A program made the position numbers and the translations under genes. DNA of 31,197 nucleotides, taken from Ignavibacteria bacterium. Its GTDB lineage: Bacteria; Bacteroidota; Ignavibacteria; Ignavibacteriales; Melioribacteraceae. The stretch covers positions 1 through 31,197 of the forward strand of contig DAIEQP010000283.1 in the NCBI GenBank assembly GCA_027347805.1. The letters are read 5' to 3'. Positions 8,145-15,642 of the stretch are shown piece after piece; position 1 is the first letter of the stretch; every line of letters begins with the position of its first letter. A model generated the notes under the pieces. It made no database searches and was not told the DNA's origin. It worked only from the letters and a program-made list of their open reading frames with translations.

Positions 8145-9581
8145 CTAAAGTTTATATTTCTTCTCTAAATCGTTCGCACGGAATTTCAGTCGATCATTAT
8201 CTGCGTCATCAATTAAGCTTAACAATTTTTTAACTTTTGCTGCAGATACATTTTGCCGGTTATATATCTCAATTAGAAACCGAAGTGCAACATATTTTTC
8301 TCGTTCCTGTTCACTTGCCGAAACCAGATTAAAATAAGATTCTGCTTTTTCATACTGGTTATTGTTAAAAAAGTATTGGCCAAGTATAAGATTAACTTCG
8401 TTTTCTATTTGTGGAGCATATTTGAAATTTGGTTTGGATTGAAGAAAAGAATCCATTTCTTCATTTTTAATATTATTGATTGCTCTTGTCTGCAGTATTC
8501 TTAGCCATTTATTTTCATTGGGATATTTTTTCACCAAGGCAAACGTTTCTTGTGCCCGTTCATTCAACTGCCGTTCAAATTTGAAGGCATTTGTGTTATC
8601 GCCGGTAAGCCAGTAATTAAAAGCCAAAATATAACGCGCACTGTTTTCCGAACCGCGAAGCAAACTTGATTGCTGCAATGTTAAAGTTGCATATCGAACA
8701 GCCATCTCGGAATTCCCAATCATATCATAATACCTTGCCTTGATAATATTTTCCATCAGATTCATCTTATCGTTTTTCATCAAACGTGCAACCGCATTGA
8801 TATCCCAAATATTAAGCAGAAGCTGGCAATAAGAATTAAACGTTCTTTTATTTTGCGAATATGTTTTTAAAAAAGCTTCAAAGTAAGGAATTGCAGCATA
8901 AGAATTGTCCTCTAGATTAGCATAAACTTCCATAAGTGTAAGTGCAGATTGACCAAATGTAAGAGTACCTTTATTAAAAGCTGTTTTTAGAAACTGCAGC
9001 CCTCTTTCTCGGTTACCTGAAAATCCAAGCGCCCCGGCTATAAAACTTGTTATTCCGCTCATTCGATCTGAATAATAATCCAGCATTCCAAGTACAAGGT
9101 ATGCATCATAAAATTGAGGACTGGCTTTGAGTACATCCTCCATAAATGCTTTAGCTTTTTTCCCGCTTCTGAATGCGCTCCACCAGGAACCATCAACACC
9201 ATATACTCGTGCAAGGAAACCATATATTGTTCCAAAATAGAATTTGTTCTCTGTATTAAGTTTAATTTCTTCAAATTTTTCTGTAACGCTTTCGCAATAG
9301 GAAATTATTTCCTTGTTTAAAGTTTTTCTTCCTTCATCTCTTTTCTCCGGATCCAGCAGGGCAACCTTTTGATAATATTCCATTATCATTGTGTTAATCA
9401 GGTAGTAGTAGTATTTGGGTGAGCTGGAATTATTTTTTATTTCTTCGCCGGCAATTTTCTTTGCCTGGGAGAAATCTTCGTTATATGTATAACTCAAAAT
9501 TTGTTTATCAACCTCTGAGAGTTGAATGGTTTGAGCATTAATAAGACCAGAAAGCAAAACAAACAGAAAAAAGTTTTTCAT
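8145..9581 (-). CDS. Exported helical-repeat (TPR-like) protein
   Basis: A 478-residue exported protein with a signal peptide (MKNFFLFVLLSGLINAQ). The mature part is almost wholly alpha-helical with TPR-like helix pairs, for example around DAYLVLGMLDYYSDRMSGIT, the paired helices in the middle, and NNNQYEKAESYFNLVSASEQ near the C-terminus. This suggests a periplasmic scaffold or binding protein, but no partner is evident. An in-frame ATG lies twelve codons upstream at 9617; the start at 9581 is preferred because the signal peptide begins there. The gene is monocistronic: it is divergent from the sigma-factor gene and convergent with the VOC gene. Confidence 0.8.
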   Translation of the reverse strand: MKNFFLFVLLSGLINAQTIQLSEVDKQILSYTYNEDFSQAKKIAGEEIKNNSSSPKYYYYLINTMIMEYYQKVALLDPEKRDEGRKTLNKEIISYCESVTEKFEEIKLNTENKFYFGTIYGFLARVYGVDGSWWSAFRSGKKAKAFMEDVLKASPQFYDAYLVLGMLDYYSDRMSGITSFIAGALGFSGNRERGLQFLKTAFNKGTLTFGQSALTLMEVYANLEDNSYAAIPYFEAFLKTYSQNKRTFNSYCQLLLNIWDINAVARLMKNDKMNLMENIIKARYYDMIGNSEMAVRYATLTLQQSSLLRGSENSARYILAFNYWLTGDNTNAFKFERQLNERAQETFALVKKYPNENKWLRILQTRAINNIKNEEMDSFLQSKPNFKYAPQIENEVNLILGQYFFNNNQYEKAESYFNLVSASEQEREKYVALRFLIEIYNRQNVSAAKVKKLLSLIDDADNDRLKFRANDLEKKYKL

Positions 9582-9696
9582 TATTATTTCGAGAATTGTT
9601 TCATAATTCGGGATCAAAATAAAGAAAAGAATGGTTTATAGCTTCCGACTATTAGGGTAAAAATAAATTTCTAAACTATACAATAAAATTATCCGG

Positions 9697-9724
9697 GAAA
9701 CGTTTACATTATTAGAAACGGTTA
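9697..9724 (+). repeat. Direct repeat in the sigma-factor upstream region
   Basis: GAAACGTTTA (9697-9706) and GAAACGGTTA (9715-9724) agree at nine of ten bases, with an 18-base period, ending five bases before the sigma gene's ATG at 9730. It could be an operator. Alternatively, GGAAAC (9696-9701) plus CGGTTA (9719-9724), 17 bases apart, resembles an ECF-type -35/-10 pair, which would place the transcript start almost at the ATG. Both readings are inference. Confidence 0.4.
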
Positions 9725-9729
9725 GGTAT

Positions 9730-10275
9730 ATGGTTAAAGCTCTTGAGCAGAATTTAATACATCGATGCCGCCAGGGTGACCCGGATTCATTCGGACACCT
9801 GATCAAGCTATACAGGAAACAGCTTTACGGTTACTTGTTTAGGTTGCTTGGAAATACTGTTCATGCAGAAGAAGCAATGCAGGAAACGTTGATTAAAGTA
9901 TGGAAGGGAATCAAAAAATATAATGAAGAACAAAAATTTGCATCCTGGCTTTTTACAATTGCACATAATTGTGCAATGGATTTCCTTAGAATCAAAAAAC
10001 ATGATTCACAGGTAACAGAAGAGGATCCGGATAATTTACCCGGATATGAAAACCCGGCTCGTCAGATTGAAAAAGAGGAACTTAAAATAATGATAGCAAA
10101 AACAGTTGAGACATTACCGGTTCAACAAAAAGAAGTTTTTCTGCTGAGAATAGAGGGGGATTTTTCGTTCAAAGAAATCGCTCAAATAATGGGCTCACCT
10201 TTGAATACTGTTTTGAGCCATATGAATTATGCAGTAAAAAAAATAAGAAAACGGGTGATGTATGAATCACTATGA
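9730..10275 (+). CDS. ECF-type RNA polymerase sigma factor
   Basis: A 181-residue alternative sigma factor. Region 2 spans about residues 8-85, with YRKQLYGYLFRLLGNTVHAE and the DNA-melting block FASWLFTIAHNCAMDFLR. Region 4 spans about 125-178, with LPVQQKEVFLLRIEGDFSFK and the helix-turn-helix around EIAQIMGSPLNTVLSHMNYA. There is no region 1.1 or 3, as expected for the extracytoplasmic-function group. Its stop overlaps the start of the next gene, a zinc-finger membrane anti-sigma factor, by 14 bases, so the two are translationally coupled. A direct repeat with ECF-promoter-like elements lies immediately upstream, consistent with autoregulation. The target regulon is unknown. Confidence 0.93.
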   Translation: MVKALEQNLIHRCRQGDPDSFGHLIKLYRKQLYGYLFRLLGNTVHAEEAMQETLIKVWKGIKKYNEEQKFASWLFTIAHNCAMDFLRIKKHDSQVTEEDPDNLPGYENPARQIEKEELKIMIAKTVETLPVQQKEVFLLRIEGDFSFKEIAQIMGSPLNTVLSHMNYAVKKIRKRVMYESL

Positions 10276-10813
10276 AGCCGAAAATGAATGCAGTTGCTTT
10301 GAGAAAAATATATTTCTGTTTATTGACAGAAATTTATCCGAAGAATTATTCAGCAAGATGGAAAAGCATATTAGCCAGTGCCGGGATTGTTCAAAACTAT
10401 TTTCCGATACAGTAGAAATTCTTTACGGAAGCAAAATTGACATTCCGGAAATCACCGATGATAAATTTGATTTGATGGTAAGCAATGCTACAAAACTTAG
10501 TCAGCCAGGATTTATGACGGGTATATTAGCCGAACAAAAGCAAAAAAAAATATTCTATTGGAAACTTGCTTTCACAACGATTTTATTGTTTGCTTCAATT
10601 ACAATATCTCTTTTATCTACAAGATCAAACCCCGTAAAGAAGGTATCAAAAGATTTATTGGATTGGGAAGGGAATAAAATAGAGACTGAACTAAAAACAA
10701 TAGACCAATCAATCAAATCTCTGAATGGCGAGGATTGGAATATTGAACTAACAAAAATTGATAATAGCCTCAACAACCTAGAAAAGAGTGCTGATAAATA
10801 TTCATTTAATTAA
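10262..10813 (+). CDS. Membrane-anchored zinc-finger anti-sigma factor
   Basis: A 183-residue single-pass protein that most likely sequesters the sigma factor encoded just upstream. The cytoplasmic N-terminus has the HxxxCxxC signature of zinc-finger anti-sigma domains (His36, Cys40, Cys43), with Cys10 or Cys12 as the plausible fourth ligand. One transmembrane helix lies at about residues 97-118. The remaining 65 residues would be periplasmic and are acidic and helical, ending in a heptad-like segment (IELTKIDNSLNNLEKSADKY). The start overlaps the sigma gene by 14 bases. The stop codon runs into the AAGGAG of the next gene. The signal that releases the sigma factor is unknown. Confidence 0.85.
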   Translation: MNHYEAENECSCFEKNIFLFIDRNLSEELFSKMEKHISQCRDCSKLFSDTVEILYGSKIDIPEITDDKFDLMVSNATKLSQPGFMTGILAEQKQKKIFYWKLAFTTILLFASITISLLSTRSNPVKKVSKDLLDWEGNKIETELKTIDQSIKSLNGEDWNIELTKIDNSLNNLEKSADKYSFN

Positions 10814-10822
10814 GGAGATTTT

Positions 10823-11431
10823 ATGAAAAGATTATTAATTACAATTGCACTGTTGCTGCCGATCGCGCTTATAAATGCTCAGGTCGTAGCTCAAACTTAC
10901 AGCCTGGATGCAGAAAGATTAGCGCAGCAGATTGACCAGGAAGCACGCGGAGAACTTTCGAAAGAGAAAGAAGAAAAGATACTAAAAACTTTATCTCCCG
11001 AGATGAAGACAAAACTGGAAGAAATTAAAAAGTTGAATAAAGAGAAATATCAGCAACTTCTTTTATCTCATTATGGTGTGAATGCCTGGTCTACCGGGTT
11101 TGCAAAAGCAGAAAGTGTTTTTGGGATAAATGGAATCAGCGAAGCATATAGAAAAGAAAACGAGCTGGAAATAGACGTTGAACTTCTTGCATTGAAATGC
11201 AAGCAAGCCGGTGATAATGAAAAGCAAAAAATCAAAAACGAACTAAATGCAAAACTAAGCGATCTTTTTGAAATTAAAGAAGCAAAAAAGCAGGAAGAAA
11301 TTAAGAGACTTGAAAAACGCTTACAGGAATTGAAAGAGTCTTTGCAGGAAAGAAAACAAAATAAAAATGAAATTGTGAATAGAAGAATGCAGGAATTACT
11401 CGGGAATCCAAAATATCTTTACTGGGAATAA
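10823..11431 (+). CDS. Exported coiled-coil protein in sigma/anti-sigma operon
   Basis: A 202-residue protein of unrecognised family. Residues 1-19 form a signal peptide (ending LINAQ). The mature part is highly charged and helical: LSKEKEEKILKTLSPEMKTK near the N-terminus, then a long Lys/Glu coiled coil from about residue 130 to 185. It ends RRMQELLGNPKYLYWE. AAGGAG at 10812-10817 gives it a strong ribosome binding site. As the third gene after a sigma factor and its anti-sigma factor, it may be a periplasmic sensor, chaperone or target of the same stress response, functionally comparable with Spy or CpxP, but this is inference from position and export only; no Spy/CpxP LTxxQ motif is seen. 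Confidence 0.7.
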   Translation: MKRLLITIALLLPIALINAQVVAQTYSLDAERLAQQIDQEARGELSKEKEEKILKTLSPEMKTKLEEIKKLNKEKYQQLLLSHYGVNAWSTGFAKAESVFGINGISEAYRKENELEIDVELLALKCKQAGDNEKQKIKNELNAKLSDLFEIKEAKKQEEIKRLEKRLQELKESLQERKQNKNEIVNRRMQELLGNPKYLYWE

Positions 11432-11441
11432 AAAGTTTCAA

Positions 11442-11471
11442 GCGCCGACGATATGAATTATTCGTCGGCGC
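11442..11471. terminator. Bidirectional terminator between convergent genes
   Basis: GCGCCGACGA (11442-11451) and TCGTCGGCGC (11462-11471) form a perfect ten-base stem with a ten-base loop, in the 46-base gap between the convergent stops at 11431 and 11478. On the minus strand the stem is followed by TGAAACTTTTT; on the plus strand by an AT-rich tract. Confidence 0.75.
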
Positions 11472-11477
11472 ATATAA

Positions 11478-12176
11478 TTATTTATTGTTTTTTTCCAGGG
11501 CATCAAAATATTTTCTAATTAAATCTTCATAATCTTTTTTGTAACCCTCTTTTATCGCTTTCTGAAGCTCGTCGCGAAGCTTGTTCTTTCCTTCTTCTGT
11601 TGTGAGTATTAAATCTGGCGGAGAAATCCTGGCAGAATTTTGTCCTGCATTTGATTTTCGATCCTTCTCATAATCTCTTTCGCTCAATGACCGCTGGGCA
11701 TCTAAAAGTCTTGATAGAATTTTTTCCTGTTGTTTTACAAGATTGTCATCAATTTTTTCAGAGTGAAGATTTGTTACAACATCTTTCATCTCATCAAGTA
11801 ATTTATCAAGGTTTGCGGGAATTCTTTTTGATTGCCCTGTTTCCTTGGCTTCCTGGTTTAACTGCTCGAGAGATTTTCGAATTAATTCCTGTTGCTGCGC
11901 AAGTCGCTGCATTTGAGCCATCATTTGCTGTGTCATCTGGCCGTTTTTTAGTGACTGTGTCATTTGGTTTAAATTCATTTGCTGCTGGGCCATCTGTTGA
12001 AACTGCTGCATCATTCCCATCATTCCCGAACCGCCGCTGCCGCCGCCATTCATCATTTGATCCATTGCACTCTTCATTAATGATGCGGTCTCATTCAAAT
12101 ATTGCATTGAGCTAGTTTGCTTATTTTCAGCAGCGCCAGAATTCTGGTTTTGTATTGCATTTTGCGCCTGCTGCAT
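11478..12176 (-). CDS. C-terminal part of DUF4175 protein, separated by an in-frame stop
   Basis: This 232-residue open frame starts with an ATG placed directly after the TAA that ends the 887-residue DUF4175 gene, in the same frame. It is Gln/Met-rich, with the Gly-rich linker GGGSGGSGMMGMMQQF (about residues 44-59), then a helical region ending RKYFDALEKNNK. It has no signal peptide or membrane segment. The segment around residues 205-230 (KLRDELQKAIKEGYKKDYED) looks like the normal end of DUF4175 proteins. I therefore read this as the distal part of one roughly 1,120-residue gene broken by CAA-to-TAA, rather than a separate gene. Reinitiation at the adjacent ATG remains possible; only a weak AAGG lies upstream of it. 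Confidence 0.65.
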   Translation of the reverse strand: MQQAQNAIQNQNSGAAENKQTSSMQYLNETASLMKSAMDQMMNGGGSGGSGMMGMMQQFQQMAQQQMNLNQMTQSLKNGQMTQQMMAQMQRLAQQQELIRKSLEQLNQEAKETGQSKRIPANLDKLLDEMKDVVTNLHSEKIDDNLVKQQEKILSRLLDAQRSLSERDYEKDRKSNAGQNSARISPPDLILTTEEGKNKLRDELQKAIKEGYKKDYEDLIRKYFDALEKNNK

Positions 12177-14840
12177 TTAGCTAAAAGCCTTGCCAAGGCT
12201 GTTTCCTATCTCGGGAGTTATTGCAAATGTTTTTTGGGAAAGGGAATTCATGTTTTGAAGAATTTTTCCAAGCTCACTCTGCAATTCGTTTTGCTCCTGC
12301 GCTGCTTTGTTTAATTCAGATGATTGATGATTCATCTGTGCGGTTCTGTTTTTGAGTTTTTCCTGGTCTTTAGAAAGCGTCAGCAAATCATCGAGAATTT
12401 TAACCATATCATAAAAAGTTTTCATCTGGTTCATTTGCTGCATCTGATCCTTGAGAGACTTGAACTGCTGCATCATTCTGTTCATGTTTGATGAAAGCTT
12501 TTGCTGGTTTTGCATGGCATTTTGCTTCTGCATTTGCTGTAGGAATTTTTTTGCTTCTTCGGAAAGTTCTTCGTTATTCTGTTTATCGAATTCATTCTGA
12601 ATTTTATCCATCATTTCTTTTGGCATTTCTTTCAATTCGTTCATCTTTTTATCAAGATCATTCATTTCCTGTTCAAGCTGCTTAATATTTTCCGAAGCAT
12701 CGTTTTGCCTTTGTGAAAGTTCATCCCTGTTTTTCTGATCATTTAGATTCTTATTCTCGGTTTTATTTTTAAGTTCATCAAGTTTGTGAGTAAGATTTTC
12801 AGTTCTTTTTAAAAGCTCATCAATCTTTTGTTCAACTTGAATTCTTTTCAAAAGATTTAATGTTCTCTCAATACTGTTTTTAATCATCTCTTCGTTAGAT
12901 TTCAATTCTTCCAAAGACATCTGAACGTTATCTCTCATCATTCCTTTTAAAGCATCCTGCATTTTTTTGAATGCTTCTTTTAATTCTTCGCTGTTGAATT
13001 GATCCATCAGGTTTTGAAGTTCATTATACTTTTCCATCGTTTCTTTTGAGAGCAGATTATTTTTCATAAGCTCTTTTTGCATATCATTCATTTTCTGGGA
13101 AACTTCTTTTAGTTTATCGCCAAGCTTCTCAAATTTTTCAGCTGCTTTATCAATTCTTTCTTTTTCCTGCCAGGTTATATCTCGCCTGTTCTGTTTTAAA
13201 TCATCACTGATTTTTTTTAGTTCATCCTGAAGTTTATCAGCTTCTTTAAATGTTTCAGATAACTCTTTCTCGGTGCTATTTTGTTCTTTCTCTGCAGATT
13301 TGAAAAGTTCATCCATTGAAGGAACCACAATAATCATTTCTTTTGTCCGGGCAGATTTAGGACCATTGATATTGTCGTTATCGAAAATTTCTGCATAATA
13401 AACTAAAGCCTCGCCTTCCGCCAGGTAAAGAGGGGATAAATCCCAGGTATAATAAATATCATCTTCTTTGGCTTGGGTTGATAAAGGTATTGAAATCTGA
13501 GAAAAATTATTTTCTGCCGTTCTGTATTTTGATGTTGCTAGACGATAGTTCAAAGTCATTTTTGAAAAGCCGTAATCATCACTAATTCTGCTGATAAGCT
13601 GAATCCTGTTTTCTGTTCCGAGCTTGACATCAGCGGTTGGAGAAATTAACTCAATTGCTGGCGGATTATCTGCAAGAAGTTTTACGGAGTAAGTTATTGG
13701 GTTGGCATTGAAAATATTTTGTTTGTCCTGAATTAATATTTTATAATCAATTTCCTTTGATGCTGTAAACTCTACCGAAGCAACATTATTGTAAACCGTC
13801 ATAACTTTTGTTGAACTGTCACTAAATTCAACGATAGCTTTTGAAAGTTCTCTTGAGGAAATTACAACAATCTTAATTTTACTTCCCGGAAGAGTTGATA
13901 CATTTCCGTTGTCGCGCAGCGCTAAAGCAGGTAATTTTGAATACGAAGGCGGTAATACGGTTATGTCAAGCAATGAAATAACAGGACGATTGACAACCGA
14001 AATTTTATAAATATCGCTGGATATATTTTCAGCCGAAGCAAAATATTCTATTGAACTTTTTAGTGAGATTGCCTCATAAATAAAAACACCGGAAGAATCC
14101 GGTAAAAGTTTTTTTTCACTGTATTCCGTTTGTTCTTCAGATTTAGTAGATAAAATAATTTCTTCTGGTTGTTTTCCTTCAACTCTAATTTTAATCGAAA
14201 CGTTGTCTCCCTTAGTTATTTCCTTGTTTCCCGGAGTGATATAAAAAACGAATTTCGGCGGGGCTTCAAAACTCGTTCGAAAGTTAATTAATCGGTATGC
14301 TGCAGAACCTAATCCTGGAATTATTAAAAAGAGGATTGCTAAAATGGTTAAGGTCGCAAAACTGAAATGAAAAAGCTTTTTTGTTTTATTGAAATTAACA
14401 ATCGAGCTAAAATTTAATTGTTTACTTTTGATAAATACAGATTTGAATGCGGCATTGATTAAAGCTTTAGAATAGCCAGAATTGCTTTCCTGGGTAAGCT
14501 GAATTGCGTTTGCAAGTTCATCTTTAATTTCCGGAAAATTATCACCAACAGTTTTGGCAATGTTTACGTAGTCGGGATTAGAGCAATATTTTAGATCTTT
14601 TATAAACGGAATCAATACGAAAACAAGTCCCGAAATAATAATCGCTGATAATGTTAATACAAAAAGAATTGTACGGGCTGAAGAATTAAGATGCAAAATT
14701 GATTCAAGTGCAATAAGCAGAAAGAGAAAAGCGAATAATGAAATCAGAAAAAGATAAAACTTTTCCAATCCCGATTTTCGTTTTTCCATAACGATATACT
14801 GCTGGAGTTTTTTTTGTGTTTCAGAAAAATAATTTTCCAT
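12177..14840 (-). CDS. DUF4175 family membrane-anchored coiled-coil protein
   Basis: An 887-residue protein typical of Bacteroidota DUF4175. Transmembrane helices lie at about residues 28-48, 57-80 and 157-177, followed by an extracytoplasmic beta-rich region (about 185-500; for example APPKFVFYITPGNKEITKGD and DDYGFSKMTLNYRLA). A very long coiled coil from about 510 to 880 is rich in Lys, Glu, Met and Gln. In known genomes such genes sit with DUF4159, MoxR, DUF58 and BatA-type genes; function is not established. The start codon is four bases from the stop of the DUF4159 gene. It ends ITPEIGNSLGKAFS, then TAA at 12177-12179, and the frame continues at once into a 232-residue extension that looks like the normal C-terminus. 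Confidence 0.85.
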   Translation of the reverse strand: MENYFSETQKKLQQYIVMEKRKSGLEKFYLFLISLFAFLFLLIALESILHLNSSARTILFVLTLSAIIISGLVFVLIPFIKDLKYCSNPDYVNIAKTVGDNFPEIKDELANAIQLTQESNSGYSKALINAAFKSVFIKSKQLNFSSIVNFNKTKKLFHFSFATLTILAILFLIIPGLGSAAYRLINFRTSFEAPPKFVFYITPGNKEITKGDNVSIKIRVEGKQPEEIILSTKSEEQTEYSEKKLLPDSSGVFIYEAISLKSSIEYFASAENISSDIYKISVVNRPVISLLDITVLPPSYSKLPALALRDNGNVSTLPGSKIKIVVISSRELSKAIVEFSDSSTKVMTVYNNVASVEFTASKEIDYKILIQDKQNIFNANPITYSVKLLADNPPAIELISPTADVKLGTENRIQLISRISDDYGFSKMTLNYRLATSKYRTAENNFSQISIPLSTQAKEDDIYYTWDLSPLYLAEGEALVYYAEIFDNDNINGPKSARTKEMIIVVPSMDELFKSAEKEQNSTEKELSETFKEADKLQDELKKISDDLKQNRRDITWQEKERIDKAAEKFEKLGDKLKEVSQKMNDMQKELMKNNLLSKETMEKYNELQNLMDQFNSEELKEAFKKMQDALKGMMRDNVQMSLEELKSNEEMIKNSIERTLNLLKRIQVEQKIDELLKRTENLTHKLDELKNKTENKNLNDQKNRDELSQRQNDASENIKQLEQEMNDLDKKMNELKEMPKEMMDKIQNEFDKQNNEELSEEAKKFLQQMQKQNAMQNQQKLSSNMNRMMQQFKSLKDQMQQMNQMKTFYDMVKILDDLLTLSKDQEKLKNRTAQMNHQSSELNKAAQEQNELQSELGKILQNMNSLSQKTFAITPEIGNSLGKAFS

Positions 14841-14844
14841 AATT

Positions 14845-15504
14845 CTAATTCATTAAAGCCCAGGTTACAATGTTTGTTCCAAAGCGGAGGGCTTCTTCTC
14901 TTTTTTCAGGCGGATCCTTGTGTACTTCCGGGTCAACCCAGCCGTCGCTAGGATTACTTTCGAATGTATAGTAAACACACAATCGACCATTAAAAAATAT
15001 ACCCAATCCTTGTGGTGGTTTATTGTTATGCTCATGAGTTTTTGGTGGTCCGTTGCTAAAATCAAAAACACAATGATATAATCCATAACTAAAAGGAAGT
15101 TCTACCAAATCTTTGTCTGGGAAAACTTTTTTGATTTCTCTCCGAAAAGCTTTATCGAGGCCATAATCATCATCAACATAAAGAAAGCCGCCGCTTTCAA
15201 GATAAAGTTTCAGCTTTGCAACATCGCTGTCTGAAAATACTATGTTTCCATGCCCCGTGATAAAAAGAAAAGGATAGGCAAAAATGTTGCCGCTGGTTAA
15301 ATCAACAAACTCATAAACAGGATTGGTTTTTATGTTTGTATTTCGGGCAATGAATTTTAAAAGATTTACTTCTGCCGACGGATCATTATACCAGTCTCCG
15401 CCGCCATTATATTTTAAACGTGCAATTTTAAATCCAGAATTATCCTGCCCATGGATGAATAAAGGAAAAAGGAGAATCACTAATATTTTAAGATAAATTT
15501 TCAT
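14845..15504 (-). CDS. Exported DUF4159 domain protein
   Basis: A 219-residue protein with a signal peptide (MKIYLKILVILLFPLFIHGQ) and one DUF4159 domain covering the rest. Recognisable blocks are IARLKYNGGGDWYNDPSAEV, FITGHGNIVFSDSD, LESGGFLYVDDDYG (the glutamine-amidotransferase-like ThuA/DUF4159 fold) and a final FGTNIVTWALMN. Its job is unknown; proteins of this family usually accompany DUF4175 and Bat/MoxR genes in Bacteroidota. Here it is the first gene of a two-gene minus-strand operon with DUF4175 (four bases between), and the other usual partners are absent from both sides. Confidence 0.87.
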   Translation of the reverse strand: MKIYLKILVILLFPLFIHGQDNSGFKIARLKYNGGGDWYNDPSAEVNLLKFIARNTNIKTNPVYEFVDLTSGNIFAYPFLFITGHGNIVFSDSDVAKLKLYLESGGFLYVDDDYGLDKAFRREIKKVFPDKDLVELPFSYGLYHCVFDFSNGPPKTHEHNNKPPQGLGIFFNGRLCVYYTFESNPSDGWVDPEVHKDPPEKREEALRFGTNIVTWALMN

Positions 15505-15609
15505 TCCCTGTATAAATTACCGCGCGCAAAATATAAAAATCGAATCAGCTATGCATGGCTAAAACAAATCTGAGCTATTAATTCTGCTGGCTATTAACCA
15601 TAGAATGGG

Positions 15610-15617
15610 TAATTTTG
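15610..15617 (+). promoter_or_regulatory. Candidate -7 element upstream of the M64 peptidase
   Basis: TAATTTTG fits TAnnTTTG and lies 25 bases before the ATG at 15643, in the 138-base divergent gap. No matching -33 TTTG is visible at the normal spacing. Confidence 0.3.
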
Positions 15618-15642
15618 TACAAAACGAACAGACGAGATCAAT

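Noticed and set aside
9582..9617. Longer start for the exported repeat protein
   Set aside because: The twelve extra residues would place a polar leader before an otherwise standard signal peptide.
11651..12115. A 154-codon open frame on the plus strand opposite the DUF4175 tail
   Set aside because: It mirrors a Gln/Met-rich repetitive coding region; its translation has no recognisable domain and there is no ribosome binding site.
7610..12179. Reassignment of TAA as a sense codon
   Set aside because: Most genes in the window, including iaaA, the beta-lactamase and the MOSC gene, end sensibly at TAA at expected family lengths.
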